Positions 51,736-59,658 of a stretch of DNA of 64,000 bases are shown one piece after another. Below the pieces are notes generated by a model that did not search any database, was not told the DNA's origin, and saw only the letters and a list, made by a program, of their open reading frames with translations. This DNA is from Verrucomicrobiota bacterium. Its GTDB lineage: Bacteria > Verrucomicrobiota > Verrucomicrobiia > Chthoniobacterales > Terrimicrobiaceae. The stretch lies in assembly GCA_026398275.1 (NCBI GenBank), contig JAPLTF010000026.1:48721-112720 (forward strand). Direction: 5' to 3'. Each line of letters starts with the position of its first letter. The first letter of the stretch is position 1. The position numbers and the translations under genes were made by a program.

Positions 51736-52188
51736 GTGACGAACAATCCCGTCTTCCATTTCTTCCACACCCCCGGAAATGCAGGCCCGCTCGTCCTCCG
51801 GATGGCCGCCGCGGGCGTTTTTTTCTTTCATGGAACCCAGAAGGCACTCGGCTGGTTTGGAGGGGCCGGCTGGCATGGGACGATCGAGACCTGGAGCTCG
51901 GCGACCGGATTTGGACTTCCGGCGGTCGTTGCCCCGCTGGTCATGATCCTGGAACTGGTGATCTGCGCCGGGCTTTTTCTCGGGTTCTTCACCCGCCTTG
52001 CCGGAATCGGCGTCGTCCTCGTCATGTCGGGCGCGCTTTTCGCCATCGGAAAATCCTCGCCCGTTTTTCTCGATCTGGAGCTCCCCCTGATGATCTGGGC
52101 CGCCGGCCTTGCGCTCTTCTGCCTCGGCGGCGGCGCGCTCTCGGTGGACAGGGCGATCAGCAAGAATTTGCTGCCGGTCGTCGGATAG
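51736..52188 (+). CDS. DoxX-family membrane protein
   Basis: 150 residues from a GTG; a further upstream ATG adds 14. Four hydrophobic segments with LRMAAAGVFFFHGTQKAL, LPAVVAPLVMILELVICAGL and GFFTRLAGIGVVLVMSGALF. It is paralogous in type to the protein at 43257. It is divergent from the CPBP gene with a short gap, so their promoters must lie within about 85 bases. Confidence 0.82.
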   Translation: MTNNPVFHFFHTPGNAGPLVLRMAAAGVFFFHGTQKALGWFGGAGWHGTIETWSSATGFGLPAVVAPLVMILELVICAGLFLGFFTRLAGIGVVLVMSGALFAIGKSSPVFLDLELPLMIWAAGLALFCLGGGALSVDRAISKNLLPVVG

Positions 52189-52343
52189 CTGGCCCGCCGT
52201 GAAAAATCCGGATGGATCGCGCTGGCGGGGGCCGGCATTTTCAGCGCCGCGTTCTCCCTCCTGACTTCCTTTTTGCTGCGCCGCTGGCTTCCAGCGGCAC
52301 CCGCTGTGGCGTCCCATATTTTGACTGGGGAGAACGACACATC

Positions 52344-52367
52344 GGCGCAGACGGAGCAGCGCCCTCC
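52344..52367 (-). repeat. GGAG-type REP-like element, intergenic copy
   Basis: On the minus strand GGAG, then GGCGC paired with GCGCC around a loop TGCTCCGTCT. It is the most regular of the three copies (others at 12645 and 16755). Confidence 0.65.
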
Positions 52368-52467
52368 AGACCGTCAGGAGCCGATCACCGTTTTTCTGGC
52401 TGCTCGCCTGGCTTCCCCTCCCTGTCTGGTGGGCCGGCCGCTGGATCCAGCCACGAAAACTTGGGAG

Positions 52468-52496
52468 TTGACCCCCGCCCCCGCCGGCGGTAGATC
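52468..52496 (+). promoter_or_regulatory. probable tRNA-Gly promoter
   Basis: TTGACC (52468-52473), 17-base spacer, TAGATC (52491-52496); initiation would fall just before the tRNA. The -10 box is weak. Confidence 0.45.
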
Positions 52497-52508
52497 TGGC
52501 CCTCTTTC

Positions 52509-52579
52509 GCGGGTATAGCTTAATGGTAAAGTTCCTGCCTTCCAAGCAGGCCATGAGGGTTCGATTCCCTCTACCCGCT
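52509..52579 (+). tRNA. tRNA-Gly (anticodon TCC)
   Basis: 71-base cloverleaf. Acceptor stem GCGGGTA/TACCCGC with discriminator T, D-arm AGCTTAATGGTAAAGT region, anticodon stem CCTGC/GCAGG with loop CTTCCAA (anticodon TCC), and T-arm AGGGTTCGATTCCCT. CCA is not encoded. It reads GGA and, by wobble, GGG codons. Confidence 0.97.
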
Positions 52580-52673
52580 GTCTTCCTCACCAGAATTTTC
52601 CTGCTGACGCCATGCTCGGTTGTTCGGGTTGCGGATGCGTGACAACCGGCGCGGGATCTGAGAGAGAGGGGGC

Positions 52674-55322
52674 ATGCCGGACGATGCGGAATCACAGCGG
52701 GTGGCGGCGCGCGATGCGGGCCGGGAACCCTGGGGGCTTTGGGGGTCGTATCTGAGCGACCGGCAGTGGGGGACGGTCCGCGAGGACTACTCGGCCGACG
52801 GGGATGCTTGGAAATTTTTCACGCACGAGCAGGCGCGTTCGCGGGTTTACCGTTGGGGTGAGGACGGGCTGCTCGGGATCAGCGATTCCGACGGGCGGGT
52901 GTGTTTTGCGCCGGCATTCTGGAACGGGCACGATCGGATGCTCAAGGAGCGCGCGTTCGGGCTTTCGAACCCGCAGGGGAATCACGGGGAGGATCTCAAG
53001 GACTACTTTTATCACCTCGCGAACACGCCCACGCACAGCTTCATGCGGGGGCTCTACAAATACCCGCAGGCCGCATTTCCGTATGACCATCTCGTCGAGG
53101 AAAACGGCCGCCGCCCGCGCACGGAGCCGGAGTATGAACTCGTGGATACCGGGGTTTTCAACGAGGGACGGTATTTCGACATCTTCGTCGAATACGCGAA
53201 AGAAACCCCCGAGGATATCGGCATCCGGATCCGCGCGATCAACCGCGGGCCGGACCCCGCACCGCTGACCGTCCTCCCCACGCTCTGGTTCCGGAACACG
53301 TGGTCGTGGGGGCAGAAGAACATCCCGAAGCCGGAGATGCACCTCGCGCCGCACGGCAAGGCGATCATTGCGGAGCCATGGGGGCTGCCGGAATACCACC
53401 TCTATTGCGACGCGGCCGACGAATTTGTTTTCACCGACAACGAGACAAATGCCGCCCGCCTGTTCGGGGCGAAAAACCCCGCCCCCTATCTGAAGGATGG
53501 TTTTCACGACTATCTTATCAGCGGCGATGCCGGGGCGGTAAACCCCTCGCACTGCGGGACGAAAGCGGCGGCCATCTATCGGCGGACGCTGGCTCCCGGC
53601 GAGGAATGGACGCTCCGCCTCCGACTGTGCCTGCCGCCGAAACCCGAGCCGTTCGGCGAGGCATTCGACGGGCTGTTCGCGCAGCGGGAAAGCGAGTGCG
53701 CGAACTTCTACGAGCTCCGCTCACCCGGACTGCCCGCCGAACTCGCGCTCGTCCAGCGCAGCGCGCTCGCGGGACTTCTCTGGTGCAAAAAGTTCTACTA
53801 CTATCCGGTGATTCAATGGCTCCAGGGCGATCCCACGATGCCGACCCCGCCGGCCGAGCGCTGGACCGGGCGGAACAGCTTCTGGAAAGAGCTTCACGCG
53901 CACGATGTCATCTCGATGCCGGATTCCTGGGAGTATCCGTATTTCTGCGCGTGGGACCTGATGTTCCAAGCCGTCGCCTTCACGCTCGCCGATCCCGCGA
54001 CCGCCAAGAAGCAGAGCATGCTCCTCCGCGGCGAGAGGTTCACTTCGCCGAGCGCGCAGCAGCCGGCCTACGAATGGGCTCTCTCGGACGCCAACCCGCC
54101 GATCGGCGGCTGGGCGACCTGGCGGATCTATTCGATCGAGCGCGGGATGACCGGAAAGGGGGATGTTTCCTACCTTAAAAAGGCATTCAACAAACTGCTG
54201 CTCGGGTATTCGTGGTGGGCGAACCGGGTGGACCAGACCGGCGACAACGTTTTCGAGGGCGGGTTCCTCGGCCTCGACAACATCGGGGTCTTCGACCGCC
54301 GGTATCCGCTCCCCGACGGCAGCAAAATCGAGCAGAGCGACGGCACGGCCTGGATGGCGATGTATTGCCTCAACATGCTCAATATCGCGATCGAACTCGC
54401 GAAAACCGATCCCGAATACGAGGACATCGCCGACAAATTTCTCAACGACTTCATCTACCTCTCCGCCGCGGTCAACGCCGTCGGCTCGGGCGGGTTCGCG
54501 CTCTGGGACGACGAGGATGGGTTTTACTACGACGTGCTCAAGCGCACCGACGGCTCGACCGCGTATCTGAAAACCCGCTCGATCGCCGGCCTCACGCCGC
54601 TGTTCGCGGTCGAGAGCTTTGACGCGGAGACCGCGCGGCAGTTCCCGCTCCTCTGCAAGCGCATCGACTGGTTTGCCCACCACCGTCCGCACCTTCTCGA
54701 ACAGCTCCACCACATCGGAAAGGAGGTGGACGGGCGGCTCCTCTTCTCGCTCGTCCCGCCCGACCGGCTGCGGCGGATCTGCGAGCGCCTTTTCGACGAG
54801 GAGGAATTCCTCTCGCCCCACGGCATCCGCGCCCTCTCCCGCATCTACAAGGACCATCCCTACACGTTCACCGAGGGCGACAGAACCGAAACCCTTTGCT
54901 ACACCCCGGCCGACAGCCCGGTGGGAATGTTCGGCGGCAACTCGAACTGGCGCGGGCCGGTCTGGATGCCGATGAACTACCTCCTCATCGAGGCGCTGCA
55001 AAAATTCGCATTCTATTTCGGAGACACGTTCAAGATGGAATTCCCGTCCGGTAGCGGAAACGAAATGACCCTCTGGGACATCACGCTGGAACTCGAACGC
55101 CGGCTCGTCGGAATCTTCGCGCGCGGCGAGGACGGACGCCGGCCATTCAACGGCGGCGTGGATCTTTTCCAAAACGACCCGCACTGGCGCGACCTCCTCC
55201 TCTTCAACGAATACTTCAACGGCGACAACGGAGCCGGCGTCGGGGCCAGCCACCAGACCGGCTGGACCGCCCTCGTCGCCAAGATGGCCCGCCAGATCCA
55301 CAGCTTTGAGAAACAGATTTAG
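52674..55322 (+). CDS. GH63-like (MGH1-type) glucosidase
   Basis: 882 residues, start preceded by the purine-rich GAGAGAGAGGGGGC. LYLSERQWGTVREDYS-like LSDRQWGTVREDYSADGDAW, then THEQARSRVYRWGEDGLLGI and VCFAPAFWNGHDRMLKERAF, mark bacterial GH63/mannosyl-oligosaccharide-glucosidase-like proteins. The (alpha/alpha)6 barrel includes WEYPYFCAWDLMFQAVAF, with a candidate acid Asp, and GPVWMPMNYLLIEAL toward the C-terminus. No signal peptide, so it acts in the cytoplasm, perhaps on glucosylglycerate, mannosyl or other compatible-solute glycosides; the substrate is unknown. Single-gene unit downstream of tRNA-Gly. Confidence 0.86.
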   Translation: MPDDAESQRVAARDAGREPWGLWGSYLSDRQWGTVREDYSADGDAWKFFTHEQARSRVYRWGEDGLLGISDSDGRVCFAPAFWNGHDRMLKERAFGLSNPQGNHGEDLKDYFYHLANTPTHSFMRGLYKYPQAAFPYDHLVEENGRRPRTEPEYELVDTGVFNEGRYFDIFVEYAKETPEDIGIRIRAINRGPDPAPLTVLPTLWFRNTWSWGQKNIPKPEMHLAPHGKAIIAEPWGLPEYHLYCDAADEFVFTDNETNAARLFGAKNPAPYLKDGFHDYLISGDAGAVNPSHCGTKAAAIYRRTLAPGEEWTLRLRLCLPPKPEPFGEAFDGLFAQRESECANFYELRSPGLPAELALVQRSALAGLLWCKKFYYYPVIQWLQGDPTMPTPPAERWTGRNSFWKELHAHDVISMPDSWEYPYFCAWDLMFQAVAFTLADPATAKKQSMLLRGERFTSPSAQQPAYEWALSDANPPIGGWATWRIYSIERGMTGKGDVSYLKKAFNKLLLGYSWWANRVDQTGDNVFEGGFLGLDNIGVFDRRYPLPDGSKIEQSDGTAWMAMYCLNMLNIAIELAKTDPEYEDIADKFLNDFIYLSAAVNAVGSGGFALWDDEDGFYYDVLKRTDGSTAYLKTRSIAGLTPLFAVESFDAETARQFPLLCKRIDWFAHHRPHLLEQLHHIGKEVDGRLLFSLVPPDRLRRICERLFDEEEFLSPHGIRALSRIYKDHPYTFTEGDRTETLCYTPADSPVGMFGGNSNWRGPVWMPMNYLLIEALQKFAFYFGDTFKMEFPSGSGNEMTLWDITLELERRLVGIFARGEDGRRPFNGGVDLFQNDPHWRDLLLFNEYFNGDNGAGVGASHQTGWTALVAKMARQIHSFEKQI

Positions 55323-55414
55323 GAGACGTCTGCTGCCTCCGGAGGAATGTGAAATCCGGTGGCGAGCTTCTTCTATTTGCCAAGAGGAAATTCGCAGGGT
55401 AAGATTTTCCTACC

Positions 55415-55651
55415 ATGACGACGATACTTTCCCAAAAGGGCCAAATTGTGCTGCCGGTGCCGATCCGCCAGGAACTGGATCTTTCTCCTGGCGATGATTT
55501 CGAGGTTTTGATCGAAGAGGAAAACACGATCACTCTCCGGCGGATCTCCCGACCGGCCAACGGCGGGCTTGTCGATCTTCTCTTCGCCTGCCCCTCGCCT
55601 TTTAAGATTCCAAAGCGTGAGCGCGACGCGTCGAGGCCACTCGAGTTATGA
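55415..55651 (+). CDS. vapB: AbrB/MazE-type antitoxin
   Basis: 78 residues. The swapped-hairpin AbrB domain is clear: TILSQKGQIVLPVPIRQELD, LSPGDDFEVLIEEENTITLRRI. The C-terminal part (GGLVDLLFACPSPFKIP) would wrap the toxin. The start codon follows CCTACC with little ribosome signal. The stop overlaps the toxin gene start (ATGA, 55648-55651). It presumably represses its own promoter in the ~90-base upstream gap. Confidence 0.9.
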   Translation: MTTILSQKGQIVLPVPIRQELDLSPGDDFEVLIEEENTITLRRISRPANGGLVDLLFACPSPFKIPKRERDASRPLEL

Positions 55652-56061
55652 GTTTTCTCGTGGACACAAACGTCCTCAGCGAGTCGGCGAAGCCAAAACC
55701 TGATGCAGGAGTTATGGCGTGGCTGCGGGAAAATGAGAGGGACCTTTACGTCAGCACGATCACCATCGGCGAGTTGCGAAGGGGCATCGAGAGGCTGCCA
55801 GACGGTGCCCGCAAATCAAAATTGCGTCACTGGTTGCGATCGCTTTGCGACTGCATGCAGGGCCGGGTGCTCAGCTTCAGCACAAGCTCCGCCCATGTCT
55901 GGGGTCAACTCAAAGCCAAATGGGATGCCGCCGGCCTTGTCATCCCCACCCTCGACAGCCAGATCGCGGCCATCGCGCAGCGACACGGATTGACTGTGAT
56001 CACACGCAACACCCGCGACTTTGTGAAAACCGGGGTCAAAGTTGCCAATCCGTTCGATTGA
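55648..56061 (+). CDS. vapC: PIN-domain ribonuclease toxin
   Basis: 137 residues. PIN acidic residues are in place: Asp6 in FLVDTNVLSE, Glu in TITIGELRRGIE, Asp in PTLDSQIAAIA, and the last acid in TRNTRDF. VapC toxins cut initiator tRNA or rRNA. The pair with the upstream antitoxin is intact, so the module could be active. It ends 22 bases before the end of the opposite-strand helicase gene. Confidence 0.93.
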   Translation: MSFLVDTNVLSESAKPKPDAGVMAWLRENERDLYVSTITIGELRRGIERLPDGARKSKLRHWLRSLCDCMQGRVLSFSTSSAHVWGQLKAKWDAAGLVIPTLDSQIAAIAQRHGLTVITRNTRDFVKTGVKVANPFD

Positions 56062-56083
56062 TCGCATCGCAACCAACCGTGGC

Positions 56084-59000
56084 TCAGGGATCGATGAGGA
56101 ACCGGAAATCCTCCGCGGTGAGCGCGGCGGCTCCCCCTACGGAAGACGTGTCGCCCTGATCAAGAACGGCGGCGAAGAGCGCCTGCTTTTTCTGTTTCAG
56201 CCCCATCATTTTCTCCTCAACCGTATGCCGCATGAGGAGCCGCTGGACAAAGACGCTGCTCTTTTGGCCGATCCGGTGCACGCGGTCGCTGGCCTGGTTT
56301 TCGACAGCGGGATTCCACCAGGGGTCGAGGTGGTAGACGTAGCTGGCGCGGGTCAGGTTGAGCCCCGAGCCGCCGGTTTTGAGGCTGATGAGAAAAATTC
56401 CCGGACCGTTGCCGGACTGGAAGCCTTCGACGAGTGCCTTGCGTTCTTTCGTTGGCGTGGAACCGTCCATGTGCAGGAACGGCAGCCCGGCGGATTCCAA
56501 GGCTGAGGCGGTCAGCTTCAGGGCTTTGACGAACTGCGAAAAGACGAGCGCGGCATGCCCTTCCTCGGCGAGCTCCGCCAACTGCTCGACGAGGTAATCG
56601 ATTTTCGGGGAGCCGGGCTCGAAGTCGCCGGGCAGCATCGCGGGCGAGATGCAGATCTGCCGCAGCCGGAGAAGCGCGGCGAGCGCCACGATGCCGGCCT
56701 GCTGGGCCGGGCGGTCCTCATAGGCTGCAAGCACCTCCTTGCGGACCTCTCCAACGACGCGCGTGTAGCACTCGCGCTGGGAATCGCTCAGCGGAAAATA
56801 CGCATCCGATTCGACCTTGGGCGGAAGCTCGGAAAGGATCTTGTCCTTCGTGCGCCGCAGCAGGAACGGGCGGACGCGATCCAGCACGGGAAGCCCGGCT
56901 TCATGGTCCCGGAGGAAGGCCTTGCGGTCCCCAAAGAGGCCGGGGACGGCGGTCTCCATGATGCTGTGGAATTCGCCGATGTGGTTCTCCAGTGGCGTGC
57001 CGGTGAGGCAGAGCCGGAACCGCGCCCGGATCTGCGTCACCGCCCGGGTGCGCGCGGCTGCGGAGTTTTTGACCGCCTGGGCCTCGTCGAAAACCGCCAC
57101 GTCGAATTGCATCGCCGTCAGCGCCTCAATGTCCCGGCTGGCCAGCCCGTAGGTCGTCATAATGATGTCTGCGCCGGAGAAATCCAGCGTGCGCTCGAGG
57201 CCGGTGTATTCGTGGATTTTCAGCGACGGCGCAAACCGCTCGATCTCGCTCTGCCAGTTGAACAGGAGCGTGGGCGGCAGGACGATGAGGTGCGGGTCCG
57301 TGCATCCGGCAACCTGGCGGGGGAGGATGCCTTCCTTCAGCGCGGCCAGAAGCGCGATGGCCTGCAGGGTTTTTCCGAGCCCCATGTCGTCGGCCAGGCA
57401 GGCCCCAAACCGGTGCCGGTAGAGAAAGCAGAGCCAGTCGTAACCGTGGCGCTGGTATTCGCGAAGATCCGCGCGCAGCCCAGACGGCAAGGGCTGGGAG
57501 GGAATCGCCGCGAGTTGCTGAAGCGATGCCATGACGGCCTCATCCTCCGGGGGCAGCTCGCAGGAGACCCCCTCCCGGCGCAGCGCGAGCCAGTCAAATA
57601 GCTGCAGGCGTGGGCGGCGGACGGCCGCCTCATTGTCCCCTTCCTTCACGAGCCCGGCCAGGCGTCGCAGCCGGTCCAGCGAGGCGGAGTCGAACGAGAT
57701 CAATGTCTCATCATCGGCGCGAAGGTGTCCACTGAGAAGGACCTGCTCCCACTGGCTGCGCGGGATGGTGATCGCCCCCGCTCGAGCCTCGGGATGGAGT
57801 TCGAACCAATCGATCTCTCCACCCCGCAGGATGCGAACGGAAACCTCCAGCCTCTCAACCTTGGTCGTTTTGTCATCCACTCGCAGCTCGACGCCGAGGT
57901 CGCCACACGCAGCGATCAGGCTGGACAGAGATTCAAAGAATCGCAGACCGTCCATTTCGCAGACGAGATCTTTCGTCCGCAGCGGATCCTCTCCGGGAAA
58001 GGCGCTTACGAATGCGCGCAGCGCACGGCCCAATGCCCGCCCGCCCCGCGTGCAGGCAAGCCAGGGATTGCCCGAATGCGAGGGGGCGACGACGAGATGC
58101 CGATCATCCAGCATCCGGAATTTCCCGTGCAGGCTCCGGAGGCATTTGGCCGCGTCATCGCCATGCATGGACCGGCTCGTAAACGCGGGGTCGCCGGCGG
58201 CGTCGAGCAAGTGGCCCTCGATGTCCCCTTCTTCCAGAGCCAGTGCGGCGAGGCGCTCCGCGAGCTTGCGCCGCCGCCCGGGGCCCTGGACAAGGAGTGC
58301 GAACGGCCCGTCCAGAAACAGGTCCTCAAACGCCTGCGAAATCAAGCGGTGCGCGGGGATCTCCTGCCCCCGGTCGGAAGTCACCCGCAGCCGCACCCGC
58401 ACGCGCGCGCCCTCGCTCACGGCGTCCAGAAGCGCACAGCAGCCGACAGCAATCGGAACCGCCGCCTTCCCTTGTCCGTCGAGCAGCTCCCATGACCCGG
58501 CGACCTCGGTGGGATAGGGGGCGCAAAACCCGTTCGCGGGGGTTTGAAACATCCGGGCTCCCGCAGCCTGGCTTCCGAACCTTTCAAATCCCTTCCAGGC
58601 TCCCTCCGGCTGGACCCGCGCGAAATATTTTTGTTCCGGAAGAACCACGAGCCCAAAGCCGATGTCGAGAAACGGATCGAGCGACTGCCCGGCTTCGTCG
58701 AGGACCGCGCGGCGGATCACAACCTGTTCGTCCCGGACTTCCATCTGTGTTGTGCAGCGCACCGTTGCGATCCGCGCCCCGCTGAGCAGCATGTCCCCGC
58801 CTCGCGTGCGCACCTCAATGTCCGGAGCATCCTGATTCCCGGAGAGCCATTGGCAGAATCCCTCGGCCACGCATCCCGGTGCCCGCTCCTGCAAGGAAAG
58901 CCACTCCATGCCCGGCGGCGGGCCCACCACCCGCCACGACGGCTCGCGGAGGCCGGAATGATAATCCCACTCGAACGGCCGGCCGGGATCGCCTTCCGTC

Positions 59001-59428
59001 AGCACCACCTTCGGCCGCACCACCTCCGGCTTCGGTGCGCGGAGCTGGCTGCGGAATTTTTCCAGCTTCGCGGGAGGCAGATCCTCCCGGTGGAATTTCG
59101 CGTCCAGCAAAACCCTCGTGATCGTCATGATCGCGGCGAGGACATTGCGGGTGGTGTGGGCACCGTCCGGGTTCGCGGAGGTGATGAGCTTGCCTTCCCG
59201 GCAGGTAAACAACACGGACGGTTTCCCCGCGAGGTCCAGCCGGGCTTCCAGCAACTGCCCGCTCTTGCCCCAGCAGAAAGATTCCACAATCCCCTGCGAA
59301 TACGCCGCCGCAGCCGCCGAGATCTCCTTGGGCTTGCCCATCGTGTAAATCATGTTCGGCTTCAGCGCGAGCAGCGCGTCCAGCAGAGGCGGAGATTTTC
59401 GGGCAGTTGGCAAATCGACGGACGACAT
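56084..59428 (-). CDS. SNF2-family DEAD-like helicase
   Basis: 1114 residues from MSSVDLPTARK. The N-terminal ~600 residues hold the helicase-associated region (SFCWGKSGQLLEARL near the start, where SWIM-type proteins have a zinc motif, but the Cys/His ligands are not seen). The SNF2 ATPase has Walker A DDMGLGKTLQAIALL near 680 and DEAQ in AVFDEAQAVKNS near 783. The C-terminal lobe has LVFSQFVKALKLTA, LHMDGSTPTKERKALV, ISLKTGGSGLNLT and DRVHRIGQKSSVFVQRL. Such proteins translocate on DNA or remodel complexes; a defence role is possible for some but nothing here pairs it with defence genes. Confidence 0.92.
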   Translation of the reverse strand: MSSVDLPTARKSPPLLDALLALKPNMIYTMGKPKEISAAAAAYSQGIVESFCWGKSGQLLEARLDLAGKPSVLFTCREGKLITSANPDGAHTTRNVLAAIMTITRVLLDAKFHREDLPPAKLEKFRSQLRAPKPEVVRPKVVLTEGDPGRPFEWDYHSGLREPSWRVVGPPPGMEWLSLQERAPGCVAEGFCQWLSGNQDAPDIEVRTRGGDMLLSGARIATVRCTTQMEVRDEQVVIRRAVLDEAGQSLDPFLDIGFGLVVLPEQKYFARVQPEGAWKGFERFGSQAAGARMFQTPANGFCAPYPTEVAGSWELLDGQGKAAVPIAVGCCALLDAVSEGARVRVRLRVTSDRGQEIPAHRLISQAFEDLFLDGPFALLVQGPGRRRKLAERLAALALEEGDIEGHLLDAAGDPAFTSRSMHGDDAAKCLRSLHGKFRMLDDRHLVVAPSHSGNPWLACTRGGRALGRALRAFVSAFPGEDPLRTKDLVCEMDGLRFFESLSSLIAACGDLGVELRVDDKTTKVERLEVSVRILRGGEIDWFELHPEARAGAITIPRSQWEQVLLSGHLRADDETLISFDSASLDRLRRLAGLVKEGDNEAAVRRPRLQLFDWLALRREGVSCELPPEDEAVMASLQQLAAIPSQPLPSGLRADLREYQRHGYDWLCFLYRHRFGACLADDMGLGKTLQAIALLAALKEGILPRQVAGCTDPHLIVLPPTLLFNWQSEIERFAPSLKIHEYTGLERTLDFSGADIIMTTYGLASRDIEALTAMQFDVAVFDEAQAVKNSAAARTRAVTQIRARFRLCLTGTPLENHIGEFHSIMETAVPGLFGDRKAFLRDHEAGLPVLDRVRPFLLRRTKDKILSELPPKVESDAYFPLSDSQRECYTRVVGEVRKEVLAAYEDRPAQQAGIVALAALLRLRQICISPAMLPGDFEPGSPKIDYLVEQLAELAEEGHAALVFSQFVKALKLTASALESAGLPFLHMDGSTPTKERKALVEGFQSGNGPGIFLISLKTGGSGLNLTRASYVYHLDPWWNPAVENQASDRVHRIGQKSSVFVQRLLMRHTVEEKMMGLKQKKQALFAAVLDQGDTSSVGGAAALTAEDFRFLIDP

Positions 59429-59658
59429 GGGCGCCCTGCATACGGCATGCGCCGCCGGAGCACAATTCGATTGGCCGGAAAAATGGACCAGCCCTGTCGG
59501 ATTCCGTGAGAGCCTGGAGAAGGGCTGGACTGATGTGGAACTCAAGGGAGTGCCCCGCAGGCCATTCTGCCGCCATGAAATCTATGACTTGGATCATAAG
59601 TCCTGTTGTTTCACGTCGCGGGCGCAGAGGCCGGAAGGTATGAAGGTCGGCAATTCTC

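Larger units (their letters stand above)
52189..52508. other. gene-free stretch with repeats and a tRNA promoter
   Basis: No supported gene. It contains the GGAG-type element at 52344-52367, CCGCTGGCTTCCAGCGG (stem CCGCTGG/CCAGCGG, near 52281), and the promoter for tRNA-Gly at its right end. Short frames here look like read-through of repeats. Confidence 0.6.

Noticed and set aside
52189..52600. Integration site at tRNA-Gly
   Set aside because: No integrase is nearby and no second copy of the tRNA 3' end is seen within the window.
53721..55301. Open frame of 526 codons antisense to the GH63-like gene
   Set aside because: Shadow of the glucosidase gene; Arg/Glu/Val-rich without any domain.
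56084..59428. SNF2 helicase plus VapBC as a defence island
   Set aside because: The helicase ends tail-to-tail with the toxin-antitoxin pair and no nuclease, methylase or other defence gene accompanies it; the neighbourhood is otherwise metabolic.
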